From JAMQKA01 sp034521835 (lineage in GTDB: Bacteria; Bacteroidota; Rhodothermia; Balneolales; Balneolaceae), in NCBI GenBank assembly GCA_034521835.1, contig JAXHMA010000004.1, positions 62,001-126,000 of the forward strand: a stretch of DNA of 64,000 nucleotides, written 5' to 3'. The notes under the pieces are model-generated. The model saw only the letters and a program-made list of their open reading frames with translations, was not told the DNA's origin and made no database searches. Both the position numbers and the translations under genes were made by a program. Positions 49,860 to 59,008 of the stretch are shown here, piece after piece. The stretch's first letter is position 1, and each line of letters starts with the position of its first letter.

Positions 49860-52526
49860 TTATTCCACCTGCCTGGAAAGATAATCCACCAGGGCGGCGA
49901 ACTCTTCGTATGATAAAGCATTGGCCAGCCCGGGGGGCATCATGGAGGTTTCCAGCTCCTTGCGTGTTGCGATATTCGACTTCCGGACCGTTGATGCCTG
50001 TCCGGCAATATTCCGAATTACGAGTTTTTCGGCCGTCTCTTCGGATATAAAACCGGTATAGCTTTTATTGTCATTGGTTGTTATCAGCACAGTGGCGAAT
50101 CCCTGTGAAATCGAAGCGTTCGGTTTGAGGATCGATTCAGCGATCTGCTGCCGATTCATAATTCCGCCGATCTGCCCCAGAAAGGGCCCCTTCATCACTT
50201 CTCCCTGGCTAATACTGTGACAAGCCTGGCAGCCCTGCTGTACGAACAACTTTTTCCCCATTTCTTCATCACCCGAAAGTTCATCCAGAGCCAACATCAC
50301 ATCCTCAATGGAGGCTTTGCCGATCTGTCCCTTTTTATTTTTAATCTCTTCCAGGTCAACGACAGGTTCTTCTTCCACAGGTTCTGTTTGCTCGGTTCCT
50401 CCAAACTCGGTAATACCAAGCCGGTACTTGTCATTCAAGTTGGCAAAAAATTCATCTTTTGGAGCCCGCTGTCGCCATACTTTTAGCAGGAATTCTCTAA
50501 TCATGGAAGTCCCCTGCCAATCAATTCCCTTGTAATATGGACCGTGTGTATCAGGCCGTGTACTCCACCACCAAGAACCATCATCGGGAGCTTCCTTGTG
50601 ATAAATTCGCGCCAGGTTATGTAGATCTTATCTTTCCATTCAGGATCGTTGCTATCCGCATATATTGATATGAGCCTTTCCGGGACCGCCGTTTCGTGGA
50701 TGTACCGGAGGGCCCACAGCGCCAGCTCATTTTGGTCCTGCTCCACGGCATCAAGTAGCGCTTCCGTATTTCCAATTTCTACCAGTGCATTCGCCGCAAC
50801 ATGAGCAGGAATGATATCGGAATTGGGAGTAGCATGCGGACCTTCCGTTCCTATTTCCGGGGCCTGGAATGATGAAGGAACAGGAATTTCCAGCAGGCTG
50901 CCAACCGCCTCCGAACGACCTAACCGACCCAGCCCCACGATTGCGGCTATATTAACTCTATCTGATGAACTCTCTAGCGCCGTAAGAAAGGGCTCGATCG
51001 GAACCTGTTCAATGTACTGCTTTCGATCGGCCAGCGCTCGCAGGGCGAACTCCTGTACAGCATCATCACTGGTGAGAGTCACCAGATTTTCAATGCCATT
51101 TTCTCCGGTAATTTGGGCATAGGTGAACAGCCCCGCTACCCGGATGTCAAGAGGCAGATCCTGGTTGTCAGCCACCTGCCAAGCTGCCGGGCCAGCCTCC
51201 GCTCCCGGCCGGCGAAGTAACTCATACTGGGCATTTAGCCTTGCCTTGGCACTTCCTGATTTCAGATGCTCAATCAGCTGCTCTACGGAGGCATCCTGCA
51301 GGTTTGGAAAAGGCTCTGTCTGCAGCCCGTCCGGCATGACTCGTACGGTGAATCCTCTGGTGGAATCCCCGGAATATCCCGCTCCATCCCACGCTGAAAG
51401 ATACATTACTCCAGAAGCATCCAGATCCACATCGGTAATTTGGGGAAGCTGAATAAACTCCTCCTCCTGCTGAGTGAAGCTCCCCCGGTCGGGCGTTACG
51501 TGATGAAGGTAGAGCTGACTGCGCCCCCGATGTGCGGCCATCATCGGCACGTGATTGTACTTCGCCGGCCATCGGTCATCATCCATAGAGCGCGCCGGTT
51601 CCGGAACCTCCACCCAGGTCGACCAGTGCAGGAATAATCTCTTCGGTGAAATGCTTGAACAGAACGGGATACCCATATTCACCTGTTTGAATCTGGTCGG
51701 CAAACCGCACATTCCATCCGCCACCGTCGTTGGTGTTGCCCCGGGTAAACATATTCAGATAGGGATCGATCGCCACGTCATAAATATTGCGCAGTCCATG
51801 CGTGTAGACCTCCATCTCGGTGCCATCTGGCCGCACCCTGAGAATACCCCCTCCCAGCATAGTAAGCTCGGTGCCATCACGGTCAATCGCGTTGTGGAAG
51901 CCAAAATCCCCCACCGCAATATATATCCACCCGTCGATGCCCATCCGGATGCCGTTGGTGGCGTGATCGGTACCGCGGCTCCGCAGGTAATTGGGATTAC
52001 TCACATTCTCGATAAGCGGCGTTGAGGGACCGTCTGCCACGCCATCGCCATCTTTATCCTCATACACTACAAAATCCATACCCGAGGCTTTTTCCGTTTC
52101 TTCCGAGAACGTTGTGTGAAGCACAAAGACCTTTTCTCCGATAGCGATGATTCCACGTGGATTATCTATCCTCGTGAATTCGGTGGACCGGTCCATGATG
52201 CCGTCGCGGTTGCAATCTACCAAGCGCACGATTTTACCCCTGCCCATTTCCTTGCCCAGCGATCCCTGCATATCCACCCCTACATACACTTCGCCGGTAG
52301 GTGCCACCGCCATCGCTGCGGGACTGGGCGTCAGATCTGCACCCGAATAGGCAGTGATATTCAGGTCCTGCGGCCAGTTTAGATCCTTCGAAAGTGAATC
52401 AGTAAGAGCAACCAATTTATCCGATGGATTTGGAGTACAAGGCTGCGGTTGTTCCTGGCATCCGAATGAAATGAAAGTAGCCAAAATGAGTACAAAAATG
52501 CTGCGTAAAATAAAGCTGTAATTCAT
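49860..52526 (-). CDS. PVC-type haem c/glucose-dehydrogenase-like protein, two frameshifts
   Basis: About 889 codons. Signal peptide with lipobox SFGCQEQ. Residues about 50-330 form a beta-propeller of the sorbosone/PQQ-glucose dehydrogenase type (PTGEVYVGVDMQGS, KIVRLVDCNRDGIMD, RSRGTDHATNGIRMGIDGW). The middle is HEAT-like helices (AALESSSDRVNIAAIVGLGR). The C-terminus is a cytochrome c domain with CQACHS and the axial Met region MMPPGLANALSYEE. Frame changes near 51588 and 50605. The architecture matches the membrane-bound dehydrogenase/haem-binding proteins common in Planctomycetes and Bacteroidota and suggests periplasmic sugar oxidation coupled to respiration. Confidence 0.82.
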
Positions 52527-52842
52527 ATTTCCCCGATAGTATTAGTGAATCCCATCCAAGATGTGAGAGTATGTTAAATTCCCGATTTATATTTTGCTCA
52601 ATGTAATAGATCGAAAACTAAAACGAAATTCGGTTGCTCAGAAAACTAACCGGACTGGCTCCTGCCAGATCGTGACATTTCACAACTAAATATCTGAAAT
52701 ATTGATAGTCCTTTTGTTATCGAAAAGCGGCAAGCAGGATAGCAGATACATGTAATGGGCGGGTAATAAAGAACCAGCCCAGACAAACTTGAGACTGGGC
52801 CAGAACCTTCTCTTCTACAAATTTGGTGGAAAGCTGTTGCTA
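52527..52842. other. Gap between SMP-30 and haem-protein genes
   Basis: No coding sequence. A partial inverted repeat (GCCCAG/CTGGGC at about 52777-52800) downstream of the SMP-30 gene could be its terminator; it is weak. Confidence 0.35.
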
Positions 52843-53752
52843 CTAATAATTGACTTTATAGCTCATCAATCGGTTATCATAAAACGTGGGTACTACAAGT
52901 AGGCTATCCTGGGGCACATAGGCTATATCGGCTGCATTGATATCAGCTTCGCTGGTATTCAGGAGGGTCTGCGTTTGGAAATCGCTGTTAACAAAATAGA
53001 CCTCTCCCGTCCAGCTGGAAATAAGGTACCGATCTCCCTCAAGCGGTATGATGCCGTCCGCATGACCCAGCCCACTGCCAACCAGTGTGGTAAGCTCGTT
53101 CGTTTCCAGGTTTAGTGAAAGCAGGCTGTTTCCTTCCGAAGAGGCGATGATGAGATTATTTCCCTTGAGCAACACCCCGTTTGGGCTATTCAGTTTTTCT
53201 CCTTCAACTATCAATTCCGCTTTCCCATCCGGATTCACCCTGTAGATTTTATTGCCATCCGAATCCGCAGCATAAATCTTTCCATCATCCCCAATATCGA
53301 TACCATTCAGGTCGGAAGCCCCTTTCGATCGGTATTCTTTTGCTTATGGCCCCACTTTCAATATCGATTTGCACAATCTGGCCGTTGTCGTTTACGTATA
53401 GGGATCCGTCGTGAAAGTCGTTACCCAAAGGAGAACTCAATCCCTCCACCCACCGGGCATTCTGGATGGTTCCGTCAGCATTCACAATAGAAATATATCC
53501 GTCATTTTCCGCATCATTGTCCCGGTTCAGGTTAGATACATAGAATACATTTCGCTCCGGATGGTAGGTGGCACATTCCGGGGTAATCAAATCATTTTGA
53601 CCGGTTTCCCAAACCTGGTTTAAGGTTATGTCATCCTCATCGGTTTCTGCAGGCTGGTTTTGCTGTTGATTTTCTCCTGAACTACAGGCAACTAAAAACA
53701 TGACGGCTACGGCAAGCGCACTAAATGGTCTCATTCTCATAACTATTTTCAT
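52843..53752 (-). CDS. SMP-30/gluconolactonase-like lipoprotein, one frameshift
   Basis: About 303 codons. Start at 53752 (MKIVMRMRPFSALAV) rather than 53806, giving a short lipoprotein signal with lipobox MFLVACSS. The body is a six-bladed propeller of SMP-30/gluconolactonase type (TPECATYHPERNVFYVSNL, GNDFHDGSLYVNDNGQI, SPNGVLLKGNNLIIASSEGN, GHADGIIPLEGDRYLISSW). The frame changes near 53320. Lactonases of this family open sugar-acid lactones, which would suit the dehydrogenase product from the neighbouring gene, though some relatives are only binding proteins. Confidence 0.78.
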
Positions 53753-54014
53753 CCTGTTTATTAACCCTAAGTGAAATATTAATAGAAGGATATAAGAAAA
53801 AGACATTTAACTGTTAAAACAAGAGATAACATTCGATCTATTCCAGTAAGGCATTTATGAATTTGAAGGAAGATCATAAATCCCGAATGATAACCTACAT
53901 GTTAAACTGAGAGAACAATTTACTACCGATACTGCATGGAATGTTAATTAATTTGAGCTCGGTTTAAGGATTCGTGAAAATCTTCATTTCTTTGCCAATA
54001 ACTCATTTGTTGTT

Positions 54015-54196
54015 GTTCATTTTTTGAACGACGAAAAAATGAACCATATGACGTCGCCGGCGGGTGAAATTTTTGTTTCGTTTCCTCCACAGGAGCTAAA
54101 ACCATTTAAACTCAATCCGCTGGAAGACGCGGATTTTAAACAACAAATGGTTTCTTAACGCTCCCGCTCCGCTCACTCGGTTCAACAAAAATTTCA
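54015..54196. repeat. Nested inverted-repeat element
   Basis: Several perfect inverted repeats are stacked in 180 bases. GTTCATTTTTT/AAAAAATGAAC lies at 54015-54044. TGAAATTTTTGTT (54065-54077) pairs with AACAAAAATTTCA (54184-54196). Inside that, AAACCATTT (54099-54107) pairs with AAATGGTTT (54145-54153), enclosing AATCCGC/GCGGATT (54114-54135). It could be a mobile palindromic repeat or a structured RNA. A 39-codon frame (54041-54160) also runs through it but has no homology-like features. Confidence 0.6.
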
Positions 54197-54278
54197 AAGG
54201 CCGAAAACCAACATTAAGAAATATATTTATGGACATCCTTATTCCGAGTTGGCGTTGATTATTTGATTTTCCTCCCTT

Positions 54279-54728
54279 CTAGTATCCATCGCCATCGCCG
54301 TCATTTCCTGTAGTTGGGTTCCCCTCAACCACGGTGTGGAAAGCGTTATCCCGGTTAATCCATGTGACTTCAGTATTGGGGGCCACTGTAATCTGTCCCG
54401 AAACGAACTGGTTATTGATCATCTCAACCGTATCCTGCTCGCTGGTTGCCGAACTGTTGACAGATACCACACCCTGCATATCCGGCGCATGAATATCACA
54501 AAAACATTCCACGGTTCCTTCATCTTCAAAGGTATAGCTGAAGGACTCTCCCTGGCTCAGGGAACCACTCGAGAAGCCAGGTTGTCCCCCGTTCCCATTT
54601 CCGCCATTTCCATTATTTCCTCCATAGGGACCCGTCGAATCTGAGCCGCAACCGCCCGCGGTAAATAACAGCATCAAAAAAATTACAATGGATCCAGTTA
54701 GATGGGTAATAGCATGCTGAACGTTCAT
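54279..54728 (-). CDS. Cupredoxin lipoprotein with permuted domain order
   Basis: A 149-residue lipoprotein (lipobox TAGGCGS, then a Gly/Asn linker). The copper-site half normally at the C-terminus comes first: SLSQGESFSYTFEDEGT then CFCDIHAPDMQGVVSV (Cys, His, Met ligands). The half normally at the N-terminus comes second: MINNQFVSGQITVAPNTEV then INRDNAFHTVV (first His ligand). The C-terminal tail GNDGDGDGY is what usually precedes the first block. All four type-1 copper ligands are present. Either a true circular permutation or a slice from a tandem repeat. Probably an electron carrier in the periplasm. Confidence 0.75.
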   Translation of the reverse strand: MNVQHAITHLTGSIVIFLMLLFTAGGCGSDSTGPYGGNNGNGGNGNGGQPGFSSGSLSQGESFSYTFEDEGTVECFCDIHAPDMQGVVSVNSSATSEQDTVEMINNQFVSGQITVAPNTEVTWINRDNAFHTVVEGNPTTGNDGDGDGY

Positions 54729-54947
54729 AATAACTCCTCCTTTTTGCGGTATGCACTGGAAGCTGCATATTCTGTTTCATTGGTTTCCAGTTGCTAAGTT
54801 GACACTCTCAATAGTCTATACAAGAATAGATGGGTGAATGGTTGCTTCAACTTTCCTGACAGCAAAGGAAATATATCCTTTTTGGGCCTGGAAATTTTAG
54901 GGGCAGGAGGTAACGTCCCTCGATTTATTAATTTATGATTCTTCCAT

Positions 54948-54980
54948 AAAAAAAGCCCGCATCATAACCTGATGCGGGCT
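54948..54980 (-). terminator. Intrinsic terminator of the CHRD gene
   Basis: AGCCCGCATCA (54954-54964) pairs perfectly with TGATGCGGGCT (54970-54980); on the minus strand a TTTTTTT run follows. Located 26 bases after the stop at 55006. Confidence 0.85.
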
Positions 54981-55005
54981 CTTAGTATGCCGAAGTAAAA
55001 GCAAC

Positions 55006-55577
55006 CTAGTGAATCTGTCCACGGACCTCTCCCCCGGGATTTTGCGTGGTATGGACATTCACGTATGTGTTGCCGGCTCTCATTTCTTCGATCAATGCAG
55101 CCAGCGACTGTCCAGCGAGTGATCCGACAAGATCATCCGCGGTGATGGTACCTTCTGCCAATACCCCTTGAAATCGTCCCTCGATCAGTTGCGGGGGAGG
55201 GGAGTCGGGATAAAGCCAAACTACTACACCACCATTTTGTCCTGCCGGCGCATTATGAATATGAGCCATCCGGACATTATCAATGTTGGCAACTATCAGT
55301 TTGTAGTCAATGGAGCTGCCGTCCTTGCTCAATTTAATATAGCTTGTCCCTGGGCATTAGTTTCTACTGCTGGAACTTCGTTGCTGCCTTTAAGATGGGT
55401 ACGAAAATTACGCTGCCCATGTGCAACAGATGAATGAGCCCTGCTCTCTATCAATTCCGGACTCGTAACCTGCTCCTGTCCGGAAGTGACCGGCTCAAGT
55501 GGTTGATCCTGGCAAGCGTAGACGACAACCAATAGAGTTGAACATAGTGTTATGATCCATCCTTTTCTTATACTCAT
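55006..55577 (-). CDS. CHRD domain lipoprotein, one frameshift
   Basis: About 190 codons. Signal peptide with lipobox VVVYACQD, then a CHRD domain: FRTHLKGSNEVPAVETNAQG and, after a frame change near 55335, KDGSSIDYKLIVANIDNVRM, AHIHNAPAGQNGGVVVWLYP and YVNVHTTQNPGGEVRGQIH. CHRD domains occur in chordin and many secreted bacterial proteins; their biochemical role is unknown. A metal-dependent role has been suggested from the conserved His and Asn residues. Adjacent to the cupredoxin gene, same strand. Confidence 0.85.
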
Positions 55578-56134
55578 AATACACCCTCCAGCTTATTTTT
55601 GATTAGTGATTAATGTGCACATTGATTCATCCTATTTTTTTAAACCTTCGATACTGTATTAGTCCATACAGGAATTGATGCAGGATGGTTGCCTGGAGGA
55701 GGGATTTTAACACATTGTTTTTATTTGAAATACGTATAAAATAAATCCATTAAGGGAGCTTATTAGCAAACGGCCTTTATTTATACGTTTTTTCACCTAG
55801 TATATACTACCTAAATTATTTTACGAGGGAATGTGTGGCATTTACATGCATGTTATGGGGGTCCTAGCAAACGGGGTAATAACCGTCTGTAGATGATAAG
55901 TAGCAGTCCTTCTTGATTGGAGGGCTGCTACATTTTTTTAATGGCATCCGATTTCCAGAAATATTCTTTCATCGACCGTTCAAGTTTCTTTCCCTAACTT
56001 TTTTTATTGATAGCTATAGAATCCATGTTCACTTTGGCGTATATTTTAAAAGAACCACTGATGGTTTTTTGTTCTGCATGACATTTAATCCTGCCGCTAC
56101 ATCCCCTTATTGCGGCCGGCGCTATGTATAATAG
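55578..56134. other. Gap left of IS256 with relic gene end
   Basis: No intact gene. At 55855-55895 a short frame ends in VITVCR followed by a hairpin; this closely resembles the end of the small membrane gene at 58315-58552, so it looks like the 3' remnant of a paralogue. Confidence 0.45.
55900..55939 (+). terminator. Intrinsic terminator of the relic at 55855
   Basis: GTAGCAGTCCT pairs with AGGGCTGCTAC (one G-T pair), followed by ATTTTTTT. Related in sequence to the terminator at 58557. Confidence 0.75.
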
Positions 56135-57486
56135 TTTCTGTAAAAGTAGATAAGTAGAAAAAAAGAAAGGCCATGGCTAGGTTTTGATTGATTCAGCAAA
56201 AATCATAACCAAACCATCATTGCCATGACCTCTAACCGAAAGGATACGAAGAAGAACGAAGAATTTCAGCTGGAAGATTTTGCTGGCCTCGGGCAGCGAG
56301 AACCTGCTGGCAGAGATTCTACAATTAGGACTGCAACAGCTTATGGAACTCGAACGTGACCAACATATTGGGGCCGGCCACTACAAGCGACCAGCGGCGC
56401 ACGTCTCGTAACGGCTACAAGCCGCGCCAGCTCTACACGCGGGTAGGCACGCTGCACCTGCGGGTCCCGCAGACCCGCGACGGGGAGTTTTACCCGTCGA
56501 TCCTGGAGCGGTACCAGCGCAGCGAAAAGGCCCTGGTGGCGGCCCTGGCTGAAGCCTACGTGCAGGGCGTGTCGACCCGAAAGATGAAGAAGGTGACCGA
56601 ACGGCTATTGGGCAAGGAGTTCTCGGCGACGACCATCAGCCGCTTCTCGGAGCAGCTGGACGCGGAGCTGGAGGCCTGGCGGGCCCGGCCGCTAACCCAA
56701 GATTACCCGTACGTGAAGATCGACGCCCGCTACGAGCGGTGCCGTCGCGACGGGGTAATCGTCGATATGGCGGTGTTGGTGGCCATTGGCGTAGCCGAGA
56801 GCGGCCATCGCCACGTACTGGCCGTGGAGACCGGCTGGGGCGAATCCGAGGCTGTTTGGAGCTCTTTTATTGGTGGGCTTAAGGAGCGTGGACTTTCCGG
56901 AGTCCAGCTGTTTGTCAGTGACAATCATCCCGGGATCAGGGCGGCTTTGCGGGATCATTACTCCGGCATTCCCTGGCAACGCTGCCAGTACCATTTTCGC
57001 CAGAACGCCGTCGATCAGGTCCCGAAGAAACGTGAGGAGCCAATTCTGGAGGCCCTGGAAGGGATCTGGCGAAAAGGCAACTCCTGCCGGCAGGCCAAAG
57101 CCAAGTTGGAGCAGCTGGTCGAGGATCTATCGGATCCGTTGCCGGATGTGGCCGACTGGCTAAGTGAGCAAGCGCCCCAGACCTTAACGGTTTTCCAGGT
57201 GGCCCCGGCCTCGCACCGTCGGCGGGTGCGAACGACCAACGCCGTCGAGCGGCTCCACCAGGAGCTGAAGCGTCGCAGCAAACCGGTGCGGATTTTTCCC
57301 AACCCGGACAGCTGCCTGCGGCTGTTTGGAGCGATGCTTAAAGAGCAGCATGAGGATTGGATCACCGGGCGGCGGTATCTGAAGATGGACCAACTCAAAA
57401 AATTCCAGAAAAATCGAAATTTTTCTTCGGAGGATCCTCCGAAGAAAACAATCAAACCAGCAATGGCCTGGTAACTTTTACAGAAA
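56135..57486 (+). mobile_element. IS256-type insertion sequence
   Basis: TTTCTGTAAAAGT at 56135-56147 and its complement at 57474-57486 bound the transposase gene. The inverted similarity continues imperfectly inside (GGCCATGGCTAGGTTTTGATTG on the left against GGCCATTGCTGGTTTGATTG reversed on the right). No direct duplication of 8-9 bp is seen at the flanks, so the junctions may have rearranged after insertion. Confidence 0.78.
56225..57474 (+). CDS. IS256 family transposase, N-terminal frameshifts
   Basis: About 416 codons, start ATG 56225. Two frame changes lie near 56290 (before NLLAEILQLGLQQLMELERD) and 56385; from there the frame is open to 57474. IS256 (mutator-type) features: RNGYKPRQLYTRVGTLHLRV, GVSTRKMKKVTERL, the DDE region YVKIDARYERCR, LFVSDNHPGIRAAL, CQYHFRQNAVDQVP and TTNAVERLHQELKRRSKPVRIFP with the catalytic Glu. 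G+C-rich relative to surroundings. Confidence 0.88.
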
Positions 57487-57616
57487 AAAAGTTGCACAAG
57501 CGTTTTTTTTGCTTACATCTTTTGCTGTAGTGTTTATTTCCTATGGTTGTGAGGGAGATATACCTACGGGTCCAGAACTTATTCAGGGCAGAAGAGCGTT
57601 GTATCATCTCTGGTAG
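57485..57616 (+). pseudogene. Lipoprotein gene beheaded by the IS256 element
   Basis: Directly after the IS end, an open frame reads KKVAQAFFLLTSFAVVFISYGCEGD, a lipoprotein signal peptide with lipobox SYGC but no start codon; the frame stops at 57616. The IS probably replaced the start. Downstream sequence to 57709 holds no continuation I can identify. Confidence 0.5.
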
Positions 57617-57709
57617 AGTTACTGCTATAGTTGTGAAGAGGGTGCACTGAGTAAGTGGTAAGCCTAAACGACCTTACTCTTCAATTTAAATTCATCAAAT
57701 AAGAATAAT

Positions 57710-58269
57710 ATGAATTACATCGAACTTCTACTATTTTCAATAATTTTAACTTCTATTTTAGTCAGTTGTTCGGATAACTCCAGTAGTATAAATCCTCCAG
57801 ATGATCAAGAGGAAACTAAATATGAAGCTAGCCTTACACCGGATGAGTTAGAAATCGAGGTCAGCCGATCCGTTATTGAATACACACCAATCTATGTAGA
57901 TTACCCAATTGTCAGTAGTGTTTCGTATGTATTGACTGTAATAAATAAAGCTGGTTCAACATTAGATATTAACTCAACTGGTCCGATTAGGTTTTTCGGT
58001 AATATGTCAACACAAATTCCAGGTATACATGGCATCGAAAATTAAGATAAAGTTTTATTGGTAAGACTTTTGAACAGCCGAGCGATACAATATATGCCAG
58101 AATGAAATATGATACAGATGATGAAGAACAGTTTCCTGGTGACACTAGTGTTTTTTTCAAAAAATCTAATATAACCTGCTTTTCATTTTACATAACATTA
58201 TTTGATAACGAAGAATTTACAAATAAAACTTATAAAGGAACTTGTGAAACGTCAGCTTATTCAAAATAA
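57710..58269 (+). CDS. Small lipoprotein, unknown function, one frameshift
   Basis: About 186 codons. Signal peptide with lipobox SILVSCSD. The Ser/Asn/Pro linker is followed by a beta-rich domain (YVLTVINKAGSTLDINSTGP). The first frame stops at 58045; a shifted frame then reads IGKTFEQPSDTIYARMKYDT ... FFKKSNITCFSFYITLFDNE to a stop at 58269. Not recognised. Much lower G+C than the catabolic genes, more like a genomic-island cargo gene. The RBS region is A+T-rich. Confidence 0.5.
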
Positions 58270-58314
58270 TAAAATGCAAAGTGGACCCTGTTCTCTAAAT
58301 GACGAAAGAATGGC

Positions 58315-58552
58315 ATGAGTATAAAGGCGCTCCAAATCTTAGGAATAATAGTTTATCGGATAATGCACGGGCTTGGAGAATTTATAGTACACACAGTTAT
58401 GGTGTTAGGTCTTTATGGTTTATATCAGGTTAACACCTCTAACAGAAGTATATGATCCTAGTTTACAAATTATGGGGTTTTTTGTAATTGGTCTTGGACT
58501 TCTAAGTTTTTTGGCACCCCTAATAACTAGTGTAATAGCCGTCTTTAGATGA
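58315..58552 (+). CDS. Small two-helix membrane protein, one frameshift
   Basis: About 79 codons from ATG 58315: MSIKALQILGIIVYRIMHGL, then IVHTVMVLGLYGLYQV, a frame change near 58430, and LTPLTEVYDPSLQIMGFFVI with LGLLSFLAPLITSVIAVFR. Two hydrophobic segments are evident. Function unknown. A related 3' end lies at 55855-55895 on the other side of the IS256 element. Terminator at 58557-58596. Confidence 0.45.
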
Positions 58553-58556
58553 TAAG

Positions 58557-58596
58557 ATAGCAGCCTTTCTTAATTGAAAGGCTGCTATAGTTTTAC
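58557..58596 (+). terminator. Terminator of the small membrane gene
   Basis: ATAGCAGCCTTTC (58557-58569) pairs perfectly with GAAAGGCTGCTAT (58576-58588), followed by AGTTTT. Confidence 0.75.
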
Positions 58597-59008
58597 GAGT
58601 GCATGCTGGATGAAGCCTTCCTGAAATCGCCTATGGGGGGGACATACCTAACCCTCCAAAATGCAAGTTGTATGCAGAAATTAGCGAACAACCTTGTAGG
58701 TGAACGGCCCATTTGAGCTTGCAAGATACTGGTAAATCGCAGATTAGCATCCGTCTGAGGTTGCCCTAAATAAAGTCTGCGGGACGCGGGAGCGTCAAAA
58801 AGGATTCAGCCGCAGAGCGACTGAATCAAGCGACGTGTACTTTTCATAAAGTTGCTCCCACTACTACTCAATGACTGATCGGTTTCTACGCTCCGCGTTG
58901 GAACACTGTGGGACGCTCTGCGTCCAGTTAATCTAAAGCCGGTTATTTCGATTGGTTTTGGTAATAATCCCTCTAGTTGGAAGAAAATTATCTTGTTTTG
59001 GGGATGCC
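58597..59008. other. Gap right of the small membrane gene
   Basis: No convincing gene on either strand. It holds the downstream region of the S15 hydrolase on the minus strand; no clear terminator seen. Confidence 0.35.

Noticed and set aside
54041..54160. A 39-codon gene within the nested repeats
   Set aside because: The frame is explained by the repeat structure; there is no RBS and no recognisable family.
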